A stretch of 39,201 nucleotides of DNA. It comes from Mesotaenium endlicherianum. Taxonomy: Eukaryota > Streptophyta > Zygnematophyceae > Zygnematales > Mesotaeniaceae. Below the pieces are notes generated by a model, which saw only the letters and a program-made list of their open reading frames with translations, was not told the DNA's origin and did not search any database. Below are positions 11,701 through 20,799 of the stretch, in pieces. Numbering within the stretch: the stretch's first letter is position 1; each line of letters begins with the position of its first letter. The stretch is from positions 274,484-313,684 of the forward strand of contig WELA01003863.1 in assembly GCA_009602735.1 (NCBI GenBank), given 5' to 3'. The translations under genes and the position numbers were made by a program.

Positions 11701-12450
11701 GAACACTTCTTTGTAGTCCTCTAAGACTTCTTGTATCTCCTTGGGAACGGGGCTGCCTTCTTGACTCTCGATGTCTTTCTTGATGTCTTTTGGCGTGATC
11801 AAGGCCAAAAGAAGCTCGTGTCCCTTCCTCACAAGTCTCTTGAGTTGGAGGGCGGACAATAGTATCTCGTGTGCCGGCTTCTGGATGTCTTGGGTCTGGA
11901 TATTCTGGATTGCGCGCAAAATACAGATTCTTGAAGTGATGTCATTCTTGATCTTGATAGTACCGGTCCTCCAATCAACTTGGGGGTTGTGCTTGGTCAA
12001 CCAAGGCGTCCCTAGGATGACGTCGTACTTGCCCAATTGCATGGGGGAGAACACTACTCTATCCTTGAAGGACTTGATAGAGAGTGCCAAGGGGTACGTC
12101 TTCTTGGAAGGGGTAGTATAGGAGAATCCATCGGGCATCATAATCTCCTCGTCGTGGTCAAGAGTTCGCATAGTAATACCGTGCTTGGTGGCAAAATCTG
12201 CAGCAATGAAGTTGCCTTGAGCTCCGCTATCCACCAAGATGTGGACCTTCTCTCCTCCAAGGTAACCTCTCAAACTCATTGGGGCTGGAACGTCGTCTTC
12301 AACGGGGGTCTCCACCTCACTTGGCGTGTTGCCTTCTCGTGAAGTGGGTCTTGGGGTGGTAGGCTCCTGGCCTACCGGCGCTGTCCGTTTTTTGACAACT
12401 TTTTGGGGCATGAAAGTGCACGATGGCCCTTTTCCTTGCAATAAAAGCAT
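8782..12450 (-). CDS. pol: Chromovirus A pol polyprotein: protease, reverse transcriptase, RNase H, integrase, chromodomain
   Basis: 1222 codons, uninterrupted. Domains in order: aspartic protease with active-site DSG at about residues 74-76; reverse transcriptase with DYRALN (about 332) and catalytic FIDD (about 430); RNase H with TDASSYAIG (about 577) and TDHEAL; integrase with an HHCC zinc finger ([10 protein letters not shown] ... CRSCDTC, about 762-800) and catalytic D, D, E in SMDLIVD (about 832), SDRDPRF (about 893) and GQTERMNR (about 930). A chromodomain ([13 protein letters not shown] ... YLIKWKGY, about 1127-1163) would steer insertion to marked chromatin, the hallmark of chromoviruses. 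The ATG at 12450 is probably not used: the frame overlaps gag by 79 bp in the -1 frame, and translation is expected to enter by frameshifting at 12387-12393. Compared with copy B there is one extra Leu codon after the RNase H domain (ADPLLSR versus ADPLSR). Confidence 0.96.
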   Translation of the reverse strand: MLLLQGKGPSCTFMPQKVVKKRTAPVGQEPTTPRPTSREGNTPSEVETPVEDDVPAPMSLRGYLGGEKVHILVDSGAQGNFIAADFATKHGITMRTLDHDEEIMMPDGFSYTTPSKKTYPLALSIKSFKDRVVFSPMQLGKYDVILGTPWLTKHNPQVDWRTGTIKIKNDITSRICILRAIQNIQTQDIQKPAHEILLSALQLKRLVRKGHELLLALITPKDIKKDIESQEGSPVPKEIQEVLEDYKEVFSPELPKGLPPKRFVDHKIELEPGSKPISRPTFKMSYTELDEVKKQIKELLEHGFIRPSKSPFGAPVLFVKKKDGTLRMCVDYRALNKITIKNRYPLPRMDELMDRLVGAKYFTKIDLRSGYHQIRIAEPDIEKTAFRTRYGHFEFMVLPFGLTNAPATFMTMMNTIFQPMLDRFVVVFIDDILIYSKTLEEHARHLKEVLEVLKQNKLFAKESKCEFAKQEVEFLGLHVTADGIKMDPKKTTVVEEWPTPTTKKELQSFLGFANWYRKFIQGFSHIAAPLTDLLKKDRLYTWTEKEEEAFQELKRRLTTSPVLTLPSPNPDWPFHVITDASSYAIGAILLQDQGKGLQPIAYESRKLNPAEQNYTTTEREALAIVHALKVWRCYVEGRKVLVTTDHEALKHLQTQPYLSRRQARWSGYLQQYNITIQYQPGKTNPADPLLSRLQLNAVMTSPKTDLEARFSAAYERDPYYKNGEAALDPCKKQEGNYWVRQDTGQRCVPNDLDLRLLLLREAHDNPLGGHFGILRTTGVLARTYCWPGMSKQVKEYCRSCDTCQRIKPSSQKAGGLLQPLPIPERQWTDISMDLIVDLPVTPRGHNAILTAVDRLTKMAHFIPTTTKATAPQLARLIFDNIFRLHGLPSRIVSDRDPRFTSHFWKNLFKNLGTSLDMSTAYHPQSDGQTERMNRTLKTSLKAYVSTLEQDWDMYLTPLEFAYNNTTQASTQESPFFLNYGFHPTTPLSFTAGHDEVPAATDFMETLEAALTAAKKALQHAQDAQARVANRSRREITYRVGDNVLLSSKNISLNNRPAGSKFSPKYLGPFKIIQQVNPVAFKLELPQTMHIDPVFHASLFKPYVQPDNKFPGRVTTPPAPTIVDDHLEYEVEDIVAMRNFRRQQQYLIKWKGYPDSENSWVAAHYLDKVQRKLKRFHAANPHLGPAPSLSTRSPKTSGRQPATIKKQQKTPWMQPARTRKRKN
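12358..12393 (-). promoter_or_regulatory. Programmed -1 frameshift signal between gag and pol (copy A)
   Basis: In the gag frame the codons read TCA AAA AAC, giving the canonical slippery heptamer A AAA AAC at 12393-12387. Ten bases later comes a perfect 7-bp hairpin, GGTAGGC/GCCTACC with loop CAGGA (12376-12358). A one-base backward slip there joins gag exactly to the pol frame. The gag stop codon TAG lies inside the 5' arm of the hairpin. Heptamer, spacer and hairpin are all retained in copy C (20857-20892). Confidence 0.85.
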
Positions 12451-13652
12451 AGTCCAGCCGTCATGAGAGCTTCTTTTTCAGCCGGGGAGAGTCTTGCTTT
12501 CACTCCTTGCTGGTTTCTTGCATCATAAGTGTCATTGGAGGGTCTTCCACTCTTCCGGGCAGCCGCGGGGTCCCTTTTAATAACTCCGATTTCCATGGGT
12601 GTGGGTCCAGATTCGGATGTGGAAGGGGCTGCGTACACCCGCGTCGTCGGTACCCGTGAAGATGAAGGCACGGAGTGCTTGAAATCCAAGGTATCCACCT
12701 TTTGGGCCACTTCAATGATCTTTGAGAAGTCCGTCAAGTCGCGTAACTCCACTTCCTTTGCCACCTTGGGTTTGAGGCCAAAGATGTAGCGGTCAATCTT
12801 CTCCTCGAGAGACATGTTGGGGATCTCAAGAGTGAGGGCGTGAAATCTGGATGTATACTCTTGAACGGACGTCGTTTGCTTGAGATGGTGGAGCTTTCCT
12901 CGGGCAATCTTCTCCGCATTGATGGGCATGAATTGCTTCTTGAGGGCCTCACGAAAATCTGCCCATCTTGCATATGATGGTGGGGGCTCTTGGCCGAGCA
13001 TGGGGTGCGCCATAGCTTGATATATAGCCGCTTGATAGTTACGCCACCATGATGTTGCTGCTCCTCTAAGTAAGGTAACGGCAAAGGGAACGTAGTCCTC
13101 CTCGGGTACTTCAAGGAATGCGAGGTACGTCTCCACTTGGTAGAGCCATAAATTCAGGTTGGCACCTTTCCCGGGGTTGAAAGTGTCGGGTTTGCCGGGC
13201 TTGATGAGTTTCCTTGCTCTCGTTGGCTCTTGTGGAGGCGCTTGAGCCGGGGCTGGATTTTGAGCATTGCTCGCAATAGGGGCAACCATGGCAGCCATAG
13301 CTTCTCTTGACGCTTGCACGGTTGCTTCATAGGTGGCCAAGCCCACTTGGTTGTGGACGGTCATTAGGAAGGCTGCCCACTCATTTGCGGGAACTCCTTG
13401 TGGTGGGGTCAACTTTGCTATAGCGGCTGCCACGGGATTTGACGGTGCTCCTCCTTGTGGTGCTTCTTGTTGTTGGAGATTTCCTTGAGTAGGCTCTCCC
13501 ATCGACGCTGGAGGAGGGTGTGCTCCTCCTTGTGGTGCTTCTTGTTGTTGCAGATTTTCTTGAGTGGGCTCTCCCATCGGCGCTGGAGGAGGGTGTTTTG
13601 GAGAGGAAGGGCTTCCTTCGAAAGCTTGCTGTTGGTCTTGAGGATCGGCCAT
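12372..13652 (-). CDS. gag: Chromovirus A gag
   Basis: 426 codons, starting at the first ATG after the 5' LTR (MADPQDQQQ). It forms the virus-like particle and packages element RNA. The N-terminal third is Pro/Gln-rich and has two tandem 25-residue repeats containing MGEPTQ and [11 protein letters not shown]. The middle is the conserved Ty3-type capsid region (W..Y...YL.F.......PFA..LL.G.A..WW). The C terminus has one CCHC zinc knuckle (C402, C405, H410, C415; [14 protein letters not shown]). Stop at 12372 inside the frameshift hairpin. No disabling mutation was seen. Confidence 0.94.
   Translation of the reverse strand: MADPQDQQQAFEGSPSSPKHPPPAPMGEPTQENLQQQEAPQGGAHPPPASMGEPTQGNLQQQEAPQGGAPSNPVAAAIAKLTPPQGVPANEWAAFLMTVHNQVGLATYEATVQASREAMAAMVAPIASNAQNPAPAQAPPQEPTRARKLIKPGKPDTFNPGKGANLNLWLYQVETYLAFLEVPEEDYVPFAVTLLRGAATSWWRNYQAAIYQAMAHPMLGQEPPPSYARWADFREALKKQFMPINAEKIARGKLHHLKQTTSVQEYTSRFHALTLEIPNMSLEEKIDRYIFGLKPKVAKEVELRDLTDFSKIIEVAQKVDTLDFKHSVPSSSRVPTTRVYAAPSTSESGPTPMEIGVIKRDPAAARKSGRPSNDTYDARNQQGVKARLSPAEKEALMTAGLCFYCKEKGHRALSCPKKLSKNGQRR
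13446..13595 (-). repeat. Two tandem 75-bp units within gag
   Basis: Units at 13446-13520 and 13521-13595 encode two 25-residue repeats differing at a few positions. Copy C has only one unit plus a partial (KAPQGGAPS). The number of units therefore varies between copies. Confidence 0.85.
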
Positions 13653-13676
13653 CTTCTTGTGCTACCAAAGTGCCTA

Positions 13677-13688
13677 GCTCCGATACCA
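13677..13688 (-). promoter_or_regulatory. Primer-binding site of chromovirus A
   Basis: One base after the 5' LTR, the minus strand reads TGGTATCGGAGC. This resembles the initiator-methionine tRNA primer site of plant LTR elements (TGGTATCAGAGC) with one mismatch. The same 12 bases follow the 5' LTR of copy C at 19585. Confidence 0.85.
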
Positions 13689-13689
13689 C

Positions 13690-14192
13690 TGTAGTGAAAC
13701 ATATAGATCAAGTACTTAGTAAAACACAATACTTTATCTATTCAAGACAAGGATCTTTGAATACAAGTGATAGCTTCTTGAAAGAGAGATGGCTTCTTGA
13801 AAGTTAATATATTTCTATATTTTGGCAAGTACAAGAGTGATTCTGGAATGTCTTTCTATGTTCTAGCTCTTGTTTATATACTTGCTACATAAATAATTTC
13901 TAGGAAGGTGTATGTTGATGTGTTGGCACCCAACACATCCCAAAACTTGCCACCTCTTTCTAGAATAATGTACACATGTCCTTTTGACCTAAAAATGGCA
14001 CATTTGACTTTTGCCACATGGAGTTCTTCTAGGTCTTTCCTCTAACTTCGAAAATGCCTTGGAAGGTTCAAAGGACATGAACCAAGTTACTAGAGTACCT
14101 ATTCACACTTGACTTCACACAATACTACTCCAAATATATTTGAAAACATTAAAATATATGCAAACTAATATATAATAACTCAAATCAATACA
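13690..14192 (-). repeat. 5' LTR of chromovirus A
   Basis: 503 bp. On the minus strand a TATA box lies near 13870, preceded by a perfect 10-bp dyad (GATGTGTTGG/CCAACACATC, 3-bp loop, near 13918-13940). The outer terminus reads TGTATTG rather than TGTAGTG. It abuts the pol sequence of copy B at 14193 with no bases between. Confidence 0.95.
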
Positions 14193-16499
14193 AAAACAAG
14201 CTATTTGCAAAGGAGTCAAAGTGCGAGTTTGCCAAACACGAAGTGGAGTTCCTAGGTCCCCACGTGACTGCTGTTGGCATCAAGATGGACCCCAAGAAGA
14301 CCACGGTGGTGGAGGAATGGCCAACCCCCACGACCAAGAAAAAACTCAAGTCATTCTTGGGATTTGCCAATTGGTACAGAAAATTCATCCAAAGCTTCTC
14401 GCACATAGCAGCCCCCCTGACGGATCTACTCAAGAAGCACAGGCTTTATACATGGACCAAGAAAGAGGAAGAGGCATTTCAAGAGTTAAAGCGAAGATTG
14501 ACCACATCCCGGTGCTCACTCTCCCAAGTCCAAACCCAGATTGGCCCTTCCACGTCATCATTGATGCATCTTCCTATGCAATAGGAGCAATCCTGCTTCA
14601 AGACCAAGGCAAGGGACTGCAGCCCATTGCCTACGAGTCAAGAAAGCTAAATCCGACCGAGCAAAATTATACAACCACGGAGCGAGAGGCATTGGCGATT
14701 GTACATGCCTTGAAGGTTTGGCGCTGCTACGTTGAAGGACGCAAGGTACTGGTCATCACCGACCACGAGGCGTTAAAGCACCTCCAGACGCAGCCGTATC
14801 TCTCAAGGAGACAAGCAAGATGGAGCGGATACTTGCAACAATACAACATCATGATTCAGTACCAGCCCGGCAAGACAAACCCGGCTGACCCCCTCTCAAG
14901 ACTACAATTAAACGCCGCGATGACATCCCTGAAGACAGATCTGGAAGCTCGATTTTCAGCCGCCTATGAAAGAGACCCTTACTACAAGAATGGAGAAGCA
15001 GCCTTGGACTCATACAAGAAGCAAGAAGGCAATTATAGAGTGAGGCAAGACTCGGGCCAGAGATGTGTTCCTAATGACTTAGACCTCCGGCTCTTGCTTC
15101 TACGAGAAGCACACGACAACCCTCTTGGAGGACACTTTGGAATTATAAGGACCACGGGCGTTCTAGCCAGGACTTATTGTTGGCCAGGCATGTCTAAGCA
15201 AGTCAAGGAGTACTGCGTGAGCTGTGACACATGCCAAAGAGTCAAGCCATCATCCCAAAAGGCGGGAGGACTCCTCCAACCACTACCAATCCCGGAAAGG
15301 CAATGGACGCACATCTCAGTGGACCTTATCGTGGACCTGCCCGTGACACCTCGAGGCCATAATGCAATACTCACGGTGGTGGACAGACTTACCAAGATGG
15401 CTCATTTTATTCCCACGACGACTAAAGCTACAGCACCACAACTTGCAAGACTCATCTTTGACAACATCTTCCGACTCCATGGACTACCATCAAGAATTGT
15501 GTCAGATAGAGATCCAAGATTCACAAGCCATTTCTGGAAAAATCTCTTCAAGAACTTGGGTACATCGCTGGATATGTCTACTGCCTACCACCCACAATCA
15601 GATGGGCAAACCGAGCGTATGAATCGTACCCTAAAAACCTCTCTAAAGGCCTACGTGTCTACCCTCGAGCAAGACTGGGACATGTACTTGACCCCCCTCG
15701 AGTTTGCCTACAACAACACGACGCAGGCCNCGCCTCTACCAAAGAGTCCCCATTCTTCCTCAACTATGGCTTCCATCCGACCACGCCACTGAGGTTCACG
15801 GCTGGCCTTGATGAAGTACCTGCAGCGACAGATTTTTTGGAGACATTAGAAGCAGCCCTTACAGCAGCGAAGAAAGCTCTACAACACGCGCAAGATGCTC
15901 AAGCAAGAGTGGCGAACAGATCCAGAAGAGAAATTACGTACAGAGTGGGTGACAACGTGTTTCTATCATCCAAGAATATTTCCCTGAACAACAGGCCTGC
16001 CGGCAGCAAGTTCTCTCCCAAGTATTTGGGACCCTTCAAGATTATCCAGCAAGTCAACCCCGTTGCTTTCAAGCTAGAACTTCCCCAGACTATGCACATC
16101 GACCCCGTATTCCACGCTTCCCTCTTCAAGCCATATGTGCAACCCGACGGCAAATTCCCAGGACGTGTGACCACCCCACCAGCCCCAACAATAGTGGATG
16201 ATCATTTGGAGTACGAAGTGGAAGACATAGTGGCTATGAGAAATTTCAGGAGACAACAGCAATACTTGATCAAGTGGAAAGGATATCCAGATTCGGAGAA
16301 TAGTTGGGTGGCGGCGCACTACCTTGACAAAATTCAGAGAAAGTTGAAGCGCTTCCATGCCGCCAACCCCCATCTTGGACCAGCCCCAAGTCTCTCTACT
16401 AGAAGCCCGAAGACTTCAGGGAGGCAGCCTGCCGCCATCAAGAAGCAGCAGAAGACCCCTTGGATGCAGCCTGCAAGAACAAGAAAGAGGAAAAATTGA
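14193..16499 (+). pseudogene. pol: Truncated pol of chromovirus B
   Basis: Codes for the end of RT, RNase H ([14 protein letters not shown]), integrase (HHCC finger, [22 protein letters not shown]) and chromodomain (LIKWKGY), ending in TGA at 16497-16499. Breaks: a single missing C near 14512 shifts the frame between the RT tether and RNase H, and an N at 15730 with a duplicated GCC/CGCC border disrupts the integrase frame. The second break is likely an assembly join, not a mutation. Otherwise nearly identical to copy A. Confidence 0.93.
15730..15730. other. Single N within repeated sequence
   Basis: The context is GCAGGCC-N-CGCCTCTACC, whereas copies A and C read GCAGGCCTCTACC. A few bases are repeated around the N, as expected when two contigs were abutted without merging a short overlap. 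Confidence 0.8.
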
Positions 16500-17124
16500 C
16501 ATTAGACACTCTTCTCTTCTTGCAGTTTCTGGACAAAAAACTAAAACTGCTACTGGCAATAGGTCTCTGCATAATAAATTCTGAAAATTTATGTGGCTGT
16601 TGTCCATGAGTAGCCGGTCATTTAGAGTTCAAGTTTGCTCAATTTGGAGCACTGGTGAGTGAGATATGATGCTCTAAGTAGAAGGGGGTCAGGCTGCTGG
16701 CATTGTTAGGGCAGAATATGCCTTCTGACATTGTGCCCTCCCCTGAACTTGAAATGCTCTGAAACTCAAGAATCTGGTAGAACATGTTACAGCGCCCATT
16801 TTGAGACTTAGTTTGCAGATTTTGGAGAAGTAGAAAAGGACTCATGATTTTCAGAAGTTTCTGCACAGGTTTGGAGGAGTGCCTACTCTCTCAGCTCTCA
16901 ACGTCCCTCCAAAAATTAGAATGCTCTCAAATTTGATGACCGGGTAGAGTTCTTTGACGCGGTCCGTTTGGCACTCAAATTTTCAGATTTAAAGCAGTTC
17001 TGTGGACGCTATGAATTTTTGAATTTATGGCAGATTTTGGGCCAACTTGTACAATTTTCTTTATCATCAAGGAGTAGGCTAGCCAATAAGGTCACACCAC
17101 CCACGGCCTTGCCTAGTCTACCTT

Positions 17125-17253
17125 ACATGTGTAGCACCTGACTTGGCGCCTTGGACTAATCCTCTTCACATGTGTGGCATCTGACTTGAAGCTGTTGACT
17201 AGTTTGCTCCACATGTGTAAGACCTGACTTGACGCGCCGAGACGTCACTTTTT
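17125..17253 (+). repeat. Three 43-bp repeats before the polypurine tract (copy B)
   Basis: ACATGTGT starts at 17125, 17168 and 17211, each followed by a CTGACTTG word. The period is exactly 43 bp. Same arrangement as in copies A and C. Confidence 0.85.
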
Positions 17254-17268
17254 CTGGCGGGGAGGTGA

Positions 17269-17768
17269 TGTAGTGATTTGAGTTATTATATATTAGTTTG
17301 CATATATTTTAATGTTTTCAAATATATTTGGAGTAGTATTGTGTGGAGTCAAGTGTGAATAGGTACTCTAGTAACTTGGTTCATGTCCTTTGAACCTTCC
17401 AAGGCATTTTCGAAGTTAGAGGAAAGACCTAGAAGAACTCCATGTGGCAAAAGTCAAATGTGCCATTTTTAGGTCAAAAGGACATGTGTACATTATTCTA
17501 GAAAGAGGTGGCAAGTTTTGGGATGTGTTGGGTGCCAACACATCAACATACACTTTTCTAGAAATTACTTATGTAGCAAGTATATAAACAAGAGCTAGAA
17601 CATAGAAAGACATTCCATAATCACTCTTGTACTTGGCAAAATCCAGAAAATATATTGACTTTCAAGAAGCCATCTCTCTTTCAAGAAGCTACCACTTGTG
17701 TTCAAAGATCCTTGTCTTGAATAAAGTATTCTATTTTACTAAGTACTTTATCTATCTGTTTCACTACA
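17269..17768 (+). repeat. 3' LTR of chromovirus B
   Basis: 500 bp, TGTAGTG...CACTACA. It contains a perfect dyad (GATGTGTTGG/CCAACACATC, around 17522-17544), a TATA box TATATAAAC at 17581 and AATAAA at 17720. The right flank begins CACGA; no matching duplication was found on the left. Confidence 0.95.
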
Positions 17769-18504
17769 CACGAGGTCTATACCACGACATGGGACGTGGT
17801 CTTGAAAGCCACGTGAGCGTGGACACTGACCGAGAGATCAAGATGTCGTCACAGAGGGAATTACGAGGCGTGCATGCAAGCAAACTTAAGCCGACACAAA
17901 CTAAACTAAGGATGTTTTTGAAAGTGCATGCATGAGGGTGCCTGGGTAAGGCACGAGCCTTGCACACTTTTCTCTCATTTCTCTCTCACATTTTGCGAGG
18001 AAAGCTAAAGGAAGAAGGAAAAGAGAAGAAGGAAAGAGAAAGAAAAAGGCGCAAAGGAGAAGGAGTTTCCAAGGCTACAAGGAGCCCGAGAAGGCACGCT
18101 TCTACTGATGCTTGAAGATCTTTACTTTGTTCTCACTCTTGTATCATGGGAAAGTTAGAATCTAGGAATTCCCAAGAAGGAATTCCTGTTTGAAAGATAG
18201 AGAGCTCGCATATAAGATATGTAAGAGATTCTAGTGCAGGATTTGGACAAATACCACAAGCGTGTGAAGAGCACATAAAATGGTGAGTTTTGCATAAGTT
18301 TTGCATCAGAAGGTAAGCGTGAGATAATCGGGCTGAAAAGCCAGAGGCTCCACGGTAGGATGGCCAGATTGTAAAGCTAGTGGATAAGGACAAGGGGATT
18401 CCAACCCTGTCTAAGCCTCAAGTAGTAGCAACTAATTGATGCATTTGCTGCTGAGAAGCACTTTGAGAAGTGCTCACCATTAGAAACGTGGTACATCCGT
18501 CCAG
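17769..18504. other. Region between copy B and the G3 fragment, no recognised gene
   Basis: Contains a short inverted repeat (ACCACG ... CGTGGT, about 17780-17799) and a purine-rich tract (about 18000-18065). No protein similarity was recognised. It may be flanking or leader sequence of the old G3 element, or unrelated intergenic DNA. Confidence 0.4.
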
Positions 18505-19090
18505 CAAAACGCATAGGTCAAAAGCCTGCTCAAGAAACACTGCAAGGTGTTTGCGCTTACAAAGGAAGATATTGGCAGAAGAAATACCGGTGTGTGTGAA
18601 ATTACACTAAAAACCCTGTCAAAATTGAGCCGCATAAGCTCAGCCAGGCAGATTGGGATTGTGTGGAGAAATTATGCCGAGCTGCACAAGCTAGGCATAA
18701 TAGAAAAATCAACCTCAGTACATGGAGCTCCCACAATACTAGTTGCTAAAAATGACGAAGCTGGCAAATACACTACCACACGTATATGTGGTAATTACAT
18801 GCAGCTGAAATCCAGAAAGTTATTTTATGGCCATGTCGGAGCGGATCTTCTCTATTGCGACCACTGGAAAGATGTTCATCATCATTGATATGCGGCAAAG
18901 TTTCAACCAAATCTTCGTGAAAATTGAAGTTGAGGTAAAACAACTTTTTGGACTCAAAGAGGGTTATGGAAATGGATAATAATGCCTTTTGGGCTGAAAA
19001 ATGCCCGTGCATTAGCCAAAGGACGATGGACAAGGTGCTGGAGGGGCTAAATTTTGCAAAATCATACATTGATAATGTTGTGGTGTTTAG
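18505..19090 (+). pseudogene. Old gypsy element G3, N-terminal reverse transcriptase fragment
   Basis: Degraded coding sequence with frameshifts and stops. Recognisable pieces in order: LLKKHCKVFALTKEDIG, ELHKLGIIEKSTS, GAPTILVAKND, then a shifted frame giving RIFSIATTGKMF and MRQSFNQI, then FGLKNA and TMDKVLEGLNFAKSYIDN. These follow the order of a Ty3/gypsy reverse transcriptase up to the catalytic block, here YIDN. The sequence stops at 19090, where element C begins. The coding sequence resumes at 32095. Confidence 0.85.
19086..19090 (+). repeat. Target site duplication of element C, left copy
   Basis: TTTAG here is repeated at 32095-32099, right after the other LTR. Removing one copy with everything between restores a continuous reading frame in G3 (VVF then SEFVRH). 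This shows that the duplication marks a real insertion. Confidence 0.9.
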
Positions 19091-19583
19091 TGTAGTGATT
19101 TGAGTTATAATATATAAGTTTGCATATATTTTAATGCTTTTGAATGTATTTGAAGTAGTATTGTAAGTGTGAATAGATACTCTAGTGACTTGCTTCATGT
19201 CCTTTGAATCTTCTAATGCATTTTCAAAGTTAGAGGAAGAACCTAGAAGAACTCCATGTGGCAAAAACCAAATATGCCAATTTTAGGTCAAAATGACATG
19301 TGTACATCATTTTAGAAAGAGATGGCCAGTTTTGGGATATGTTGGGTGCCAACACATCAACATGCACCTTCCTATAAATTACTTATGTAGCAAGTATATA
19401 AACAAGAGCTAGAACATAGAAAGACATTCAAAATCACTCTTGTACGTGCCAAATTCCAAAAATATATTTACCTTCAAGAAGCCATCTCTCTTTCAAGAAG
19501 CTACCACTTGTGTTCAAAGATCCTTGTCTTGATTAAATAAAGTACTCTATTTACTAAGTACTTTATCTATCTGTTTCACTACA
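19091..19583 (+). repeat. 5' LTR of element C (diverged)
   Basis: 493 bp. It differs from the 3' LTR of the same element by roughly 8-9% (hand estimate) and shares variants with the solo LTR at 32972, for example AATGCTTTTGAAT and GAATAGATACT. TATA box TATATAAAC near 19395. The upstream dyad has one mismatch. Confidence 0.93.
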
Positions 19584-19584
19584 G

Positions 19585-19596
19585 TGGTATCGGAGC
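19585..19596 (+). promoter_or_regulatory. Primer-binding site of element C
   Basis: TGGTATCGGAGC, one base after the 5' LTR, identical to copy A. Confidence 0.85.
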
Positions 19597-20404
19597 TAGG
19601 CACTTTGGTAGCACAAGAAGATGGCCGATCCTCAAGACCAACAGCAAGCTTTCAAAGGAAGCACTACATCTCCAAAGACCCTCCTCCAACGCCGATGGGA
19701 GAGCCCACTCAAGAAAATCTGCAACAGCAAGAAGCACCACAAGGAAAAGCACCACAAGGAGGAGCACCGTCAAATCTCGTGGCAGGCGTTATAGCAAAGT
19801 TGACCCCACCACGAGGAGTTCCTGCAAATGAGTGTGCAGCCTTCCTAATGACCGTGCACAACCAAGTGGGTTGGCCACCTATGAAGCAACCGTGCAAGCG
19901 TCAAGAGAAGCTATGGCTGCCATGGTTGCCCCTATTGCAAGCAACGCTCGAAATCCAACCCCGGCTCAAGCGCCTCCACAAGAGCCTACGAGAGCAAGGA
20001 AACTCATCAAGCCCGGCACACCCGACACTTTCAACCCCGTGAAAGGAGCCAAGCTGAAACTATGGCTTTACCAAGTGGAGACGTACCTCGCATTCCTTGA
20101 AGTACCCGAGGAGGACTACGTTCCCTTTGCCGTTACCTTACTTAGAGGAGCAGCAACATCATGGTGGCGTAACTATCAAGCGGCTATATATCAAGCTATG
20201 GCGCACCCCATGCTCGGCCAAGAGCCCCCACCATCATATGCAAGATGGGCAGATTTTCGTGAGGCCCTCAAGAAGCAATTCATGCCCATCAATGCGGAGA
20301 AGATTGCCCGAGGAAAGCTCCACCATCTCAAGCAAACGACGTCCGTTCAAGAGTATACATCCAGATTTCACGCCCTCACTCTTGAGATCCCCAACATGTC
20401 TCTC

Positions 20405-20405
20405 N
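20405..20405. other. Single N flanked by near-duplicate segments
   Basis: About 23 bases before the N (CTTGAGATCCCCAACATG...) recur after it with three changes (CTTGAGATTCTCAACATG...). The two sides may derive from different copies of the repeat that were abutted, not merged. Confidence 0.8.
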
Positions 20406-20709
20406 TCTTGAGATTCTCAACATGTCCCTCGAGGAGAAGATTGATTGCTACATCTTTAGCCTCAAGCCCAAGGTGGCAAAGGAAGTGGAATTACGCGACT
20501 TGACGGACTTCTCAAAGATCATTGAAGTGGCTCAAAAGGTGGATACCTTGGATTTCAAGCACTCCGTGCCTTCATCTTCCCGGCCACCGGCGACGCGAGT
20601 GTACGCAGCCCCTTCCACATCCGAATCTGGACCCACACCCATGGAAATTGGAGTTATTAGAAGGGACCCCGCGGCTGCCCGGAAGAGTGGAAGACCCGCC
20701 ATTGACACT

Positions 20710-20710
20710 N
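20710..20710. other. Single N flanked by a 12-bp duplication
   Basis: GCCATTGACACT occurs immediately before and immediately after the N. Copy A has this segment once. Typical of an unmerged contig overlap. Confidence 0.85.
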
Positions 20711-20799
20711 GCCATTGACACTTATGATGCAAGAAACCAGCAAGGAGTGAAAGCAAGACTCTCCCCGACTGAAAAAGAAGTTCTCATGAAGGCTGGAGT

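Larger units (their letters stand above)
7530..14192 (-). mobile_element. Ty3/gypsy chromovirus copy A, nearly complete, minus strand
   Basis: A 6.66-kb LTR retrotransposon read right to left: 5' LTR (13690-14192), primer-binding site, gag, pol, a 770-bp 3' untranslated region, polypurine tract, 3' LTR (7530-8013). Both main ORFs are open. The two LTRs differ at roughly 18 positions plus one 19-20 bp indel (about 96% identical by hand count), so the copy is not brand new. LTR borders are TGTAGTG...CACTACA, but the outer end at 14192 reads TGTATTG. No target duplication is visible: the left flank is GCTAC, and the right flank is pol sequence of another copy of the same family (copy B). Confidence 0.95.
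14193..17768 (+). mobile_element. Chromovirus copy B, 5'-truncated, plus strand
   Basis: It begins abruptly in the late reverse transcriptase region (at the codons for [12 protein letters not shown]) and runs through RNase H, integrase, chromodomain, 3' UTR, polypurine tract and 3' LTR (17269-17768). It is very similar to copy A and lies in the opposite orientation, so 7530-11087 and 14193-17768 form a roughly 3.56-kb inverted repeat with a 3.1-kb spacer. LTR, gag, protease and most of RT are missing. Confidence 0.93.
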
